A stretch of DNA of 64,000 bases from Nemertoderma westbladi (taxonomy: Eukaryota > Xenacoelomorpha > Nemertodermatida > Nemertodermatidae): assembly GCA_032718475.1 (NCBI GenBank), contig JAUCBJ010000407.1:1-64000 (forward strand). The letters run 5' to 3'. The notes under the pieces were generated by a model. That model did not search any database, had not been told where the DNA came from, and was given only the letters and a program-made list of their open reading frames with translations. The stretch's first letter is position 1. The number at the start of each line of letters is the position of its first letter. Shown here in pieces: positions 9,908-22,869 of the stretch. A program made the position numbers and the translations under genes.

Positions 9908-12500
9908 CTCTCCTTTACAACGTTATGTCTATGTGTCTCCTAAACAACGTTATGTATATGTGTCTCCTAAACAACGTTATGTATATGTGTCTCCTAAACA
10001 ACATTATGTATCTATGTCTCCTAAACAACGTTATGTATATGTGTCTCCTAAACAACATTATGTATCTATGTCTCCTAAACAACGTTATGTATATGTGTCT
10101 CCTAAACAACGTTATGTATATGTGTCTCCTAAACAACGTTATGTATATGTGTCTCCTAAACAACGTTATGTATATGTGTCTCCTAAACAACGTTATGTAT
10201 ATGTGTCTCCTAAACAACGTTATGTATATGTGTCTCCTAAACAACGTTATGTATATGTGTCTCCTAAACAACGTTATGTATATGTGTCTCCTAAACAACG
10301 TTATGTATATGTGTCTCCTTAACAATGTTATGTATATGTGTCTCCTAAACAACGTTATGTATATGTGTCTCCTAAACAACGTTATGTATCTATGTCTCCT
10401 AAACAACGTTATGTATATGTGTCTCCTAAACAACGTTATGTATATGTGTCTCCTAAACAGCGTAATGTATATATGTCTCCTTAACAATGTTATGTATATG
10501 TGTCTCCTAAACAATGTTATGTATATGTGTCTCCTAAACAACGTTATGTATATGTGTCTCCTAAACAACGTTATGTATATGTGTCTCTTAAACAACATTA
10601 TGTATCTATGTCTCCTAAACAACGTTATGTATATGTGTCTCCTAAACAACATTATGTATCTATGTCTCCTAAACAACGTTATGTATATGTGTCTCCTAAA
10701 CAACGTTATGTATATGTGTCTCCTAAACAACGTTATGTCTATGTGTCTCCTAAACAACGTTATGTATATGTGTCTCCTAAACAACGTTATGTATATGTGT
10801 CTCCTAAACAACATTATGTATCTATGTCTCCTAAACAACGTTATGTATATGTGTCTCCTAAACAACGTTATGTCTATGTGTCTCCTAAACAACGTTATGT
10901 ATATGTGTCTCCTAAACAACATTATGTATATGTGTCTCCTAAACAACGTTATGTATATGTGTCTCCTAAACAACGTTATGTCTATGTGTCTCCTAAACAA
11001 CGTTATGTATATGTGTCTCCTAAACAACATTATGTATATGTGTCTCCTAAACAACGTTATGTCTATGTGTCTCCTAAACAACGTTATGTATATGTGTCTC
11101 CTAAACAACGTTATGTCTATGTGTCTCCTAAACAACGTTATGTCTATGTGTCTCCTAAACAACGTTATGTATATGTGTCTCCTAAACAACGTTATGTCTA
11201 TGTGTCTCCTAAACAACGTTATGTATATGTGTCTCCTAAACAACGTTATGTATATGTGTCTCCTAAACAACATTATGTATCTATGTCTCCTAAACAACGT
11301 TATGTATATGTGTCTCCTAAACAACATTATGTATCTATGTCTCCTAAACAACGTTATGTATATGTGTCTCCTAAACAACGTTATGTATATGTGTCTCCTA
11401 AACAACGTTATGTATATGTGTCTCCTAAACAACGTTATGTATATGTGTCTCCTAAACAACGTTATGTATATGTGTCTCCTAAACAACATTATGTATCTAT
11501 GTCTCCTAAACAACGTTATGTATATGTGTCTCCTAAACAACGTTATGTATATGTGTCTCCTAAACAACGTTATGTATATGTGTCTCCTAAACAACGTTAT
11601 GTATATGTGTCTCCTAAACAACGTTATGTATATGTGTCTCCTAAACAACGTTATGTATCTATGTCTCCTAAACAACGTTATGTATATGTGTCTCCTAAAC
11701 AACGTTATGTATATGTGTCTCCTAAACAACGTTATGTATATGTGTCTCCTAAACAACGTTATGTATATGTGTCTCCTAAACAACGTTATGTATATGTGTC
11801 TCCTAAACAACATTATGTATATGTGTCTCCTAAACAACGTTATGTATATGTGTCTCCTAAACAACGTTATGTCTATGTGTCTCCTAAACAACGTTATGTA
11901 TATGTGTCTCCTAAACAACATTATGTATATGTGTCTCCTAAACAACGTTATGTATCTATGTCTCCTAAACAACGTTATGTATATGTGTCTCCTAAACAAC
12001 GTTATGTATATGTGTCTCCTAAACAACGTTATGTCTATGTGTCTCCTAAACAACGTTATGTATATGTGTCTCCTAAACAACGTTATGTATATGTGTCTCC
12101 TAAACAACATTATGTATCTATGTCTCCTAAACAACGTTATGTATATGTGTCTCCTAAACAACGTTATGTCTATGTGTCTCCTAAACAACGTTATGTATAT
12201 GTGTCTCCTAAACAACGTTATGTATATGTGTCTCCTAAACAACGTTATGTCTATGTGTCTCCTAAACAACGTTATGTATATGTGTCTCCTAAACAACGTT
12301 TTGTATATGTGTCTCCTAAACAACGTTATGTATATGTGTCTCCTAAACAACGTTATGTATATGTGTCTCCTAAACAACGTTATGTATATGTGTCTCCTAA
12401 ACAACATTATGTATCTATGTCTCCTAAACAACGTTATGTATATGTGTCTCCTAAACAACGTTATGTATATGTGTCTCCTAAACAACGTTATGTATATGTG
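9908..12500. repeat. 27-bp minisatellite, about 96 copies
   Basis: Head-to-tail units of the form TCTCCTAAACAACGTTATGT plus TATATGTG. Three positions vary in a limited set of combinations (AACGTT/AACATT, TATATGTG/CTATGTG/TCTATGTC), making a mosaic of unit types. Because 27 is divisible by three and the unit lacks stops in several frames, frames of more than 850 codons run through on both strands. They are repeat artefacts, with no non-repeat coding sequence attached. Confidence 0.95.
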
Positions 12501-12504
12501 TTAG

Positions 12505-12806
12505 TATATATTACAAGTAACAATAGGGCTAGTTGTTCGGAATTAAAAAAGCAAAATTAAAAACAAAATAGCCAATATTAGTGAACAAAAAATTCCAGAT
12601 CTCTTATTTTAACATAAAATAAAACATCACCATTACTTATGAAGTTTAAATAGTAATATAATTTACTAATTAATAAATATATATTACAAGTAACAATAGG
12701 GCTAGTTTTTCAAAATTAAAAAAGCAAAAATTAAAAAAAAATTGCCAATATTAGTAAACAAAAATTTCCAGATCTCTTATTTTAACATAAAATAAATCAT
12801 CACCAC
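12505..12806. repeat. Direct duplication of about 174 bp
   Basis: TATATTACAAGTAACAATAG begins at about 12505 and again at about 12679. Both copies continue through a shared AAATTAAAAAAGCAAAA stretch and CCAGATCTCTTATTTTAACA. The second copy is slightly truncated. No coding content. Confidence 0.8.
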
Positions 12807-13318
12807 AAAAATTCATGATTGCTAAGTCACTGATCGAAAAATAGTTTTTGCAAAATTTCGTTCAAACCAAGTAATCTTTTTAAGACGCAACTTCTTTGAC
12901 ATAATGTAATACATCAACTCATTTTTTTGAAAAAGCCGTGCGAGTGACCGATTTAGAATACAAAATGTTAGAATTGTAATTATTTGATGGTATATTTCGT
13001 ATATCAATTTAGGATCTTGTTCAAAAATCCAAAAAAACCTAAAAAAAGTGAAAATTTTGAAAATTTGACATTTTTGTGCCTTTTAACTCGTAACCATAGG
13101 GCATTTTGGTAATGCTATTAAATGGCATTGCAAATCATTTTATGATATTAACAAAACATTAATAATTCTTTAATTTTTGATGGGATGGACCTGGTTTTTG
13201 TTTTACTCATTAAGTATGAGTTGCTTTAATTGAATTTGCTTTGAAAAATAAGTTTGCACATTCTAGAACAAACTTATGCGAGTCTTTCAAACACTGGCCC
13301 TATTGCGACTTTGCAAAG

Positions 13319-13320
<2 letters not shown>
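12807..13320. other. AT-rich intergenic DNA
   Basis: No gene or repeat end recognised. Confidence 0.4.

Positions 13321-13380
<60 letters not shown>
13321..13380. repeat. (AG)30 microsatellite
   Basis: Sixty bp of pure AG. Confidence 0.97.
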
Positions 13381-13381
<1 letters not shown>

Positions 13382-14217
13382 AGTTGTGCTAACATTTGGC
13401 TATCAAAAATGGCAGTTGTGGTGACAAAAAAATAGTGGTAACAAGTTGAGCTGACATTTGATCAGGGAAATGTGTCCGACGTTTTGATCGGGTCCCCATG
13501 TACTCTTTGTAATGTTAGCACAAGTGCCACTTTGCAATACCTGAAATGTGAGGGAAAAAAATCGTGTATCCCTTTAGCGTCCTCTTCTTGAACATTCAAA
13601 AATCATTGACTAGAGTTCTGCTAACATGTAATAGTTGTACTAACATCAAACAAATGACACCATCAATATTGATTAAAATTATCTCATGGAATTTATAACA
13701 CCAGTTGTAGGAACATTTCTCCTCTGCAGTTAGGCAGCGAATTCGTGCTGTCTATAAAATATTCTAGAACATTTAATTATTTACATGGAGTGAACGGCGA
13801 TGCCATTGTTAGAGAAGGCAATATATCGAGCTTGAAGGCGAATATATGTCTGCTGGCCAGACAGTAGTGTAGCTAATGCAATGGATGGGGAAGCCAGCCT
13901 GCGGCGATATTGATTTGTGATGTAAATAGGAAGGCCCTTTGCCCCACAAATTCGGGTTCATAATAATTCGGGGTAATGTAAATTTATCTGTGAATATGAA
14001 GCACTACTGGAGGCAATATTAAGGGTACTCTTTCACTTGCTTCCTTTTCTTGTATTTACGTACAAGGCAAGGGGGACTGGACTCCACACTAACTCCCACG
14101 GATGAACACAGAGGATGATCTCATATACATATTATATATTGTGCTGTGCGATGGCCGTATTTCGATTGTGAATCATGTTTTGCATTACAAACAAGATTTA
14201 TTTATCCTTAATTAAAT
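13381..14217. other. Intergenic DNA with weak GTTGTGCTAACAT repeats
   Basis: Diverged copies of a GTTGT[GA]CTAACAT motif recur around 13383, 13430, 13510, 13630 and 13700. No gene recognised. Confidence 0.4.
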
Positions 14218-14860
14218 CAAATTGATTTTATGACCATATAGGTTTTTTGGGATACTGATCACGAATATAACACTGAAATATATCGTACATTATTGATAAA
14301 GGAATTTATGGATATGTACGTGTCAATGTGCGGCATGAAAAATACAAGTAGCACTAATTGGATAATACAAAAATGATTATCAAATCAACCTGATTTTATG
14401 ACATTGTGGGTTTTCTGGGACGCTGGTCACTCACGAATATGACACTCAAAAATATAGGATTATAGAACTAAATTCGATTTTTGGCGTTTGAAATTGTACG
14501 CCATTTGTATTTATCCGCCCCACCGGACAAGCAGCAAAAATGATAGTTGCGTTAACACGAATGATTTTTTACGAGTTATATCGTAGTAATCAGCGACTTT
14601 GAAAACCAGTATACTGTGGATATTTATAACCAAAGTCAAAATTTAACACTTTATAATTTTGTGCTACTTGTAGTTTTCGTTTTGGGGCACTTGAATGGCA
14701 CCAAAATGGGATTTGCACATGCACATACCAGAAATATTTATAACTAGTGTCATCCTGTTCAGCGACATCGAAAACCCGTATACCTTCAGAATTATCAAAC
14801 CAAACACAACATTTTTCAGTTTGACATTTTTTACTTATAATATTTTGAGTTTGCAGCTAT
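14218..14860. repeat. Diverged tandem repeat of about 180 bp
   Basis: TTGATTTTATGACCATA...GGGATACTGATCACGAATATAACACT near 14220 recurs as CTGATTTTATGACATTG...GGGACGCTGGTCAC...CGAATATGACACT near 14395. A related pair (CAGCGACTTTGAAAACCAGTATAC near 14590 and CAGCGACATCGAAAACCCGTATAC near 14761) continues with the same spacing. Probably an old four-copy array. Confidence 0.5.
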
Positions 14861-15189
14861 ATATATATATAGAGAGATGCTATATATAGAGTAGACTCAA
14901 ACTTTTTGGACAAAAATAAAAAAATTGACAGTGGAAAATGTCAAAATTGAGAAATTGTGAAAAAATCTTGTTTTATATACAGAATCATGAATATCAGATA
15001 ATGGTCCCCTTAATATTAGAAATCAATTTTAACAATGACGAGCCTTGGAAAAGCTAAAACAAAGAAAACTTGCGATTCATTGCCTGCCTCTTATGGTGGA
15101 ATTTCACAAGATGGGTACGATGCAGTGGGTGAAACAAATTGACGGAAGCCATTTCAATAATTAGAAAACCGTGACAGACATCATGGTCA

Positions 15190-15450
15190 TTTATCATGAT
15201 GGTATATGACTTTACTAGACTTTACAACACTTTTCATCAATTTAAAATATTTGACTTGATATCACTTGGTTTTATGACACTTGACTTTACATCATTGGAC
15301 TCGACATCACTTCATAATTAATGCCTTGATTGACATCACGTGACTTGATAGTAGTTTGACTTGGCGCCATACGACTTGACATACTGACTTGACATCACTT
15401 GACTTGACAAACTTGACTTGACAAACTTGACTTGACTTGACAATACTTGT
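15190..15450. repeat. Degenerate TTGACTTGACATCAC array
   Basis: The words ACTTGAC and TGACATCACTT recur about fifteen times with variable spacing. A short-period array in decay; no gene. Confidence 0.7.
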
Positions 15451-15800
15451 TATATTATCAGCCTGATTTGTTGATACAGCTCGTTTCCTGCTTGTTTTAT
15501 CCTCTATGCAAATTTAGGATGTAGGCCTGCCTTGTAGACAATTCCTGTTTCGAGATATTATTAAATATTTGACTCAAAAATCTTTGAAATTCTCATTACA
15601 GTAGTACGGCAATTCAATTACTTTAAGTAGAGGACATATTACATTTCGTTTACTCCTCCTGCGTCCTCCTCCTTTACTCTTTGCTCCAGGGAAAAGGCCA
15701 TAAAATAATATTTGTTTTATAATTTATTCAACATTTGTCTTACACGTGAAACTTACAGGAAGTTTCCATCATATTTATAATATACTCTATCAAATTCAAA
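15451..15800. other. Intergenic DNA before the 31-bp array
   Basis: Nothing recognisable. Confidence 0.4.
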
Positions 15801-16478
15801 TACTTACCAGAACAGGCAATAGATATTTAAATACTTGCCAAATCAGGCAAGGTGTATTTATATACTTGACAAAACAGGCAAGGTGTATTTATATACTTGC
15901 CAAAACAGGCAAGGTGTATTTATATACTTGCCAAAACAGGCAAGGTGTATTTATATACTTGCCAAAACAGGCAAGGCACATTTACATACTTGCCAAAACA
16001 GGCAAGGTGTATTTATATACTTGCCAAAACAGGCAAGGTGTATTTATATACTTGCCAAAACAGGCAAGGTGTATTTATGTATTTGCCAAAACAGGCAAGG
16101 CACATTTACATACTTGCCAAAACATGCAAGGTATATATATATACTCGCAAAAACAGGCAAGGTGTATTTATATACTTGCCAAAACAGGCAAGGTGTATTT
16201 ATATACTTGCCAAAACAGGCAAGGTGTATTTATATACTTGCCAAAACAGGCAAGGTATATTTATATACTTGCCAACTCAGGCAAGGTGTATTTATATACT
16301 TGCCAAAACAGGCAAGGTGTATTTACATACTTGCCAAAACAGGCAAGGTATATATATATACTCGCAAAAACAGGCAAGGTGTATTTATATACTTGCCAAA
16401 ACAGGCAAGGCATACTTACATACTTGCCAAAACAGGCAAAGGTATATTTATATACTTGCCAAAACAGGCAAGGTATAT
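15801..16478. repeat. 31-bp hairpin minisatellite, about 22 copies
   Basis: Each 31-bp unit contains CTTGCCAAAACAGGCAAG, a perfect 6-bp inverted repeat with a 6-nt AAAACA loop, followed by an AT-rich spacer (GTGTATTTATATA). Changes such as CACATTTACATA or TATATATATATACTCGC hit mostly the spacer. All three forward frames are open because 31 is not a multiple of three and the unit lacks stops; none is a gene. Confidence 0.93.
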
Positions 16479-17634
16479 ATATTCAGCCAAATGGAGAAGT
16501 CTTGGTTTCGTACTGTAGACTGTTATAGTCTTCGTGGTTGCAACCTCTCTGCATCGTATTAAATTGAATTAAGATAGTTTATTATTTTGTAAGTAATATT
16601 GTGGCTTATGAATAATTTACTGTTAACCGTTAGTTACGTAATATAGTGTTTATTGAAGTTTATTTATAGTTAAGTTTTACGCATACGGGATCCCGAGAGT
16701 GATAATCCCGGTCCCGATGCCGCAAATCCCGCAAATTTGCGCTAGCCAAATTACCCGAGTAAGACAGTAAGAGTAGGACACGAGTCCAGTTTGCCCTTAT
16801 CCGAGGCGCATCCCATTGCGTTCGTGGGTCACGCATCAAAAATGGAGAAGTGGGCTTGGACTGGAAGATGGTGCTGGGCTGCCATAAGGCCAGACAGGAT
16901 AGGAACGTCATATGCAGCAACCAGCTAATTAATCTACATCGCCTCTTCTGTACTTAACTCTATTTTATAATTTTTAACTGATATTTGTGCTGTGTGGGGG
17001 GGGGGGTTTCTCTATAGTTCTCTACCTATTAATTATCAGTAAATGTTTGTCTCTTTATACTTTTAATTAATAGGGTACTATACCATTAATAGTGCCGGTG
17101 TGTCGATTTTTGTATTAAATGTTCCAGAATTTTTAGCACCACCCATGAAACTTTCTACTTTTTTATATTTTATTCATCAAGACATGATTGGAGCAAAAAA
17201 TAGTTTTCATGTATTGGGTAACATCCTTTGTTAAGGGTAATAATATTTAGTATTAAATAAATAATTAAATAGCATTTATATTAAAAGCCACCCATTTGCC
17301 CGAGTAAACAATCTAATTAAACTTATAACATTATTATTACTAATGAGGTGTATTCTTAGAAGTAATACTATATTACAGAAAGGTGAAAGTTCTTCCTAAT
17401 AAAATTACAGTTTATTAAATATAAGAAATAATTATTGTATATTATTATTAAGAATTCAGTGCATTAAGCGATATCGAAAGGGGTACATAGATTACACTTT
17501 GATTGCTTATTCCTATATGAACAGTGTGAGACTTGATTTGATTTTTTGGACTATATGCATGCAATAAGCAGCCAGAAATTTGTATAGCAAATTATATTTA
17601 TATTATATTTAATATATTTTAAGCAATATGCTCT
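16479..17634. other. Intergenic DNA
   Basis: A patch of CCCG-rich sequence at about 16680-16720 (three near copies of ATCCCG) and a G10-12 tract near 16997 stand out. Otherwise AT-rich with no recognisable gene. Confidence 0.4.
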
Positions 17635-18689
17635 TTAGGGCGGTGCGTTTTTTACTTTTTTTCGATTTCATTGTTCTACCGGTGCACAAAAGTTGCCAAA
17701 TGGTAAAAAAAATAAGGCAAAAAAAATTTCTTTAAATTTCGTCTATGTCTTCATGGATCCCAAGAGGGTTGAAATTTTGTGCCATCGCGATGCACCATAA
17801 TGAAATGTATAACAACATAACACATTGATGAAAGATCAATGACTCAAAAAAGAACTTCCTGCATGCATCAAATGTCATCAAATGGGTCCAAACTTAGTTA
17901 GATACCAAAATTTTAATTTTTGGAACAAGGGAAGTTGTGCCACAGGCACATGACCAGAACCTACTCTTTGGCGCAAGTGATGATTATTCTCAATTTTGGT
18001 GATGGACAACTTTTAGTTCTCCTACGGCATTATTATTATGCTCATTAGAACCGCAATGACCGATTTAGTGGGGGTAGACACCATCAAAATAGGCATAGAG
18101 CGAATTTGATTCCTTGAGATAATTCAAAATATCATTTATTGTGTATTTGTCCATATCACATCAAGGCGGTAATGTAGACTTGTGCCGTACTTCACATTTT
18201 CTGCGATATCTCAAGAACTATTCGCTCTACGTTTGTTTTGAATGTGTCTACCCCCACTAAATCGGCCATTGCGGTTCTAATGAGCATAATATGAATGCAG
18301 TAGGATAAATCAAAGTTGGCCATCGCGAAAATTGAGAATAATCAACACTTGTGCCAAATGGTAGGTACTGGCCATGTGCCTGTGGCACTAGTTCCCTTGA
18401 CCCAAAAGTTAAAATTTTGGTATCTAACTAAGTTTGGACCCATTTGATGACATTTGATGCATGCAGGAAGTTCTTTTTTGAGTCATTGATCTTTCATCAA
18501 TGTGTTATATTGTTATAAATTTCATTATGGTGCATCGCGATGGCACAAAATTTCAACCCTCTTGGGATCCGTGAAGATATAGATGAAATTTAAAGAATTT
18601 TTTTTTGCCTTATTTTTTTACCATTTGGCAACTTTTGTGCACCGGTAGAACAATGAAATCGATAAAAAGTAAAAAACGCACCGCCCTAA
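17635..18689. mobile_element. 1.05-kb foldback DNA element
   Basis: The two halves are near-perfect inverted copies, each about 480 bp, with a central loop of roughly 80 bp. Ends read TTAGGGCGGTGCGTTTTTTA and its complement, and GCTCT flanks both sides (17630-17634 and 18690-18694) as a likely target duplication. No coding frame is present, so it is non-autonomous. The superfamily cannot be told from the ends. Confidence 0.88.
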
Positions 18690-18694
18690 GCTCT

Positions 18695-19203
18695 TATGTC
18701 TATCACAACATTACAATCGTCATGTTTACGAATATGGCAACGAAATTCTCGAGAACCTACTCAAACTATTATTAAATTTTAAGAAAATAAGTGTAGCCCT
18801 TTGTGTACCAAAGATAAAGATAAAGATTTTTACTTCCAAGAAAGTATATTTGATCGTACCAAGGTTTATTTTGTTTGTTCGCGCTTTCAGACCTTTGGCA
18901 GTTTAACCCACCAAATTAAGATGTCTTCTAGATATTAAATCAGTTTTTAGTCTTTGACAAGTATTTGATTCACTACACTAGTCGAAACCAATCCGTGCGC
19001 GACCATTCACCCGCTGGATATTCCCGGGAGATTGGGTTCGACGGTTTAATTTTATTGCTATGTAAGCCTAATGTATTATTCGACTGACAGTATTATATAA
19101 TCTCTGACAATATTATTCACCTTCGGTAATATTAACAGTTCCTTTAGGACGTGGCGCTTTATCTATATAAACAGAGTTATGACTTAAACTACTCACAACG
19201 ATA
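18695..19203. other. Intergenic DNA
   Basis: AT-rich; no gene recognised. Confidence 0.4.
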
Positions 19204-20095
19204 TGGCTTAATTATAATTCACATATATGGCGCATTCTTTAGGAATTGCTTCTTTAACAGACTCACTCATACACAATGCTGCACAATACTGCACACTAAT
19301 CTGCCAATCTTCACTGATTTTAATCACATATAAAAGGAACACAGACTGACTCATGTAGGGTCTATCAAATAACATTAGATTCACTTCAAACCACTTTAAC
19401 ATAAGTCACAATCGTTTATCTGTAACCCTTCTCTCTTACCTTCGGTATATCAAGAATATTGGGTTTCGGGGTTATTTATCGTTATTCCAAATATAATAAT
19501 TCATCAACCATATTATGAAGAACTGACGGTAAATAGCAGTATAAAACAACAATGAAAACACTGATTGTTATGAGTTTGCAATGTTTCAGCAGTCAGCATG
19601 TATGATCAGTCAGCAGTGATTCCATGAGTCAGGTAGGTGCGTTAAAGGATATATGCCCTTTATAATTAAACCTACTAGTGTAAGACTAAAAACTAAAACA
19701 CGGAGGTGCCAAAGCCGGTTCTTAGGCTCTGGGCAAAAAACATAACACTGAACTACTGAGTTTCTGTATATACCTCCAACACAAAGACAACAAACGCTCT
19801 GATTGGTCAACCTGAACAACGAGAGAACAGAGAAACAAAGAAACGTCGACGTGGCAATATCAGCTGCTAGCCGTCGTCATGGTAGCGACACTGTTTTCAA
19901 GAGTATCGAGCTTTTACGTCACGGAATTACGGATTATGTCCTCTAAAGTACAAATACAGAAGAAATAGCTCTTATGTCCGCTAAAACACCAGTACAGCAA
20001 GGACACGGCCTTTTTATGCCTGGTAAACCAACTACAGAGTACTTTACGGGAAAAATAAGGAAAAATAACCGGACAATTCAGTAAAAGCTTTTACA
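19204..20095 (-). mobile_element. LTR-like dispersed repeat, copy 2 (inverted)
   Basis: Reverse complement of the repeat at 1449-2303, including the CCAAT box (seen as ATTGG near 19802), the GTATAC-like site and the conserved short frame at 19208-19402. It contains about 100 bp near 19545-19640, rich in GTCAGCA words, that copy 1 lacks. Ends are again TG...CA on its own strand, with no flanking duplication visible. Confidence 0.45.
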
Positions 20096-21300
20096 TTGTT
20101 GTTATATATAAAGAGGATAACCATATTATTACTTATCCTACCCTCAAAGGCGGCACACTGCCGCCTTTAACCACTTTCGAAATTTATAAATCGTTCATTT
20201 GAACTCCGGGGGGCACACTGCAGCCTTAATCATTTGTAACATAATTATTGGCTAAATTTAAATTAAATTGCATAAACTATGTAAACTGCCATGGGGGTTA
20301 AGTTATAATTACAGTATTTAAAGGCGGCATTATGAGCATTATCATGAATTATGAACACGAGTACGTGTCATGACAATACGTGTGATGAACTCGTACCGTG
20401 TTGGTACGCAAAGTGTTAAAGGCAAATAGGTCTATGATACAGTTGCTGAATTTAGTAACGTTGTAGCAGGACGATCTAACTGGTTTTCTGCTCTTGTATC
20501 TGGGCCAGTACAAAACGAAGACAAAGGACGTACAAACTAAGAGGTAAAGTAGCGTTAGGTCCCAAAGAGCGTTAGGTCTCATTGGCATTTAAAGGAGCAG
20601 GTTAGTAAAGGAGCAGGTTACATAGTCATAGTTGGGGGATCCAAAACAATAAACGAAAGTTATCACATGTGTTTCGTACAGGTCTTAAGTCTTTTGGGTC
20701 TTGTGTATTTGTTTTGTACTCACCCTTTTGTATTTATTATTGCACGCTTGTAGCAAATTATTATTGCCAATCTGCTGTTCTATGTACTAATACCGTTGTG
20801 GACACCCAAGAGTCTATAGATCGGATTAGAAACCAAGTTTATTTTGCAAATTTTTTGACAATAATGCATTACGTGCTACGAGATGGGGGAAGCATGATTA
20901 TACGAGATAGGGTGTTAAAAGATTGGATGTTACGATATGTAATAAAACGAAATATTACAATAATCCTTTTCTTATTTCGTGAAGCAATGATTCAAAATTC
21001 CAATGCCCTGCTGCTGTACATTCAATATAGAAGAAATGTAGAATTCACAGCTCTGAACAAGTACATTTGTTGGGTGAATTCTTAGCCCGCGAGTATTCTT
21101 AGCCCACGAGTTAGTAAAGGATCAGGTTAGTAAAGGAGCAGGTTAGCAAAGGAGCAGGTTTCAGAGGAGTATTGGGGGAACCAAAACAATAAACGTTATT
21201 GTTTCGCAGGCTAAGAATACCCACGGGCTAAGTATGCAAGGCTAAGAATACCCACGGGCCAAGAATACTCGCATGCTATGAATTCCTGAGACCGTATATT
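20096..21300. repeat. Cluster of small repeats and hairpins
   Basis: A perfect hairpin AAAGGCGGCA-CAC-TGCCGCCTTT sits at 20146-20168. Direct copies of TAAAGGAGCAGGTTA with CCAAAACAATAAACG downstream occur near 20590-20655 and 21113-21195. Inverted copies of CTAAGAATACCCACGGGC pair 21080-21112 with 21215-21270. A 138-codon frame at 20669-21085 lies between the direct repeats but resembles nothing known and is probably fortuitous. Confidence 0.6.
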
Positions 21301-21742
21301 TACAAAGAAATTGAGCCTGGAAATTGCTTTATCGACCACCTTATAATGAAAATATAATAAGAATATTTTCCCATTCATCATTCATATAATTTGTTCATAA
21401 ACTTTACAAATAAAAATTAGTGATATTCGATGTTTCATTAAAAGCACTATAATATAACATCGCGATTTTTAAATATTCAATTTCTCATTCCCCTCAATCA
21501 TACATGATATATGATGTTTCCAGACACCAAGTTGTGCCTACATTCAAAGCAACTCAATATCAATAAATAACCAAAGACGAAAAAGCAATATCACACTCCG
21601 TCACATTACCCTCACATTATACACCACACCCCCTAGTGGTAGCACATGAATTGATGTCAGCACAATTTTCAAATAATCAGTCCCACTGAAAGGGCACAAC
21701 TCTGAACAAATAGTGCGTCGGCACAACTAGCAATCGGCTATC

Positions 21743-21806
<64 letters not shown>

Positions 21807-22070
21807 ATTTGATTTTTATAGGTATAGATTAAGTGGATAATCAAACTCTTGTTTTATATAGCAACATTAAGTTTCCAAAGCAACTAAAACATGCCATACC
21901 AAAACCAAAGTTTAAGTTTATCTTTTGGCTTCCGATTGCCACCAAAACTAGGAAATTAGGTTGACATTGTGCAAAGTTATTAAAATACAAAAACGTGTCA
22001 AATTTTGTGGAACACCCTGTGGGGCGATACACGTATGGTACGAATGACACGAACTGATATAATTATACTA
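21301..22070. other. Intergenic DNA with a (GA)n tract
   Basis: AT-rich, without a recognisable gene. A GA microsatellite with one TA interruption lies at 21745-21804. Confidence 0.5.
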
Positions 22071-22869
22071 TGCACTGGTTAACGCTACATACTGTGGACG
22101 TAAGTGCCATACAATACCCACGTTCTGGGGACCTTTCGCGAACTGGGGACCTCCCCAGAACGTTCTGACTGGAAATTCGAAATCTTCATTGCCAAATTAG
22201 TCTAAATATGAAATTTCACCGTATTTAGGCTCAGTCCCCACTTTGTTTGTGTTAAGCCGCACTCGTATGTGTTCTGTGTGTATGGGGTGTAAATATTGAT
22301 GTCCCCACTATAACAGTGATAAGTATACACACATTATCTACGTTATTTTGTGACGTCACAATGTCCCCAATGAGCTTAATTTTTAACGACCCCGGTTTGT
22401 GGTTGAAATTAAGTATGTTATGTGTTATGTTTAATTATTTATGGATTAGTTAGTCGGGTCTGTCTTTGAGACAATGCAGCTCAGGCAATCCCTAGATAAC
22501 GTTTTTTTATTGTTTTTATACACTCGTGAATAATTGTAAAAGTTAATATTTCCTTATGAGTTACCTAAGCACCCCTTGTAGTGCAACTTTCCTCAGTTAC
22601 TATAACAATGGATTTTCACTTAGTCGATAGTGCTAAACAATCCCGCATGCACTATGCATACAAGCATGTAGAAATTTTTTAAAAAATATATGGACAAATA
22701 TCGTAATACGGCCACTGATAATTTTTTTCTGCGGGGGCACTAATTAAATTCATGTTTAAACAAACAAGGTGGAGCACAACGATATATGATATAACTCTTA
22801 TCCTTCAAATTACTTTCACCTCATTCAATTATATTGAATATATCATGAATTTTATAGCTTTAATTTTTT

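Noticed and set aside
9915-12560. Very long open frames (more than 680-850 codons) on both strands
   Set aside because: They consist only of the 27-bp repeat translated; the period is a multiple of three and lacks stops. No non-repetitive coding sequence is attached.
15746-16562. CRISPR-like array of hairpin repeats; three overlapping open frames
   Set aside because: Repeats are contiguous with no unique spacers of constant size, there are no cas genes, and the genome is eukaryotic. The frames simply cycle through a 31-bp unit.
20669-21085. 138-codon frame between direct repeats
   Set aside because: Composition is that of AT-rich non-coding DNA, no motif is recognisable and no copy elsewhere supports it.
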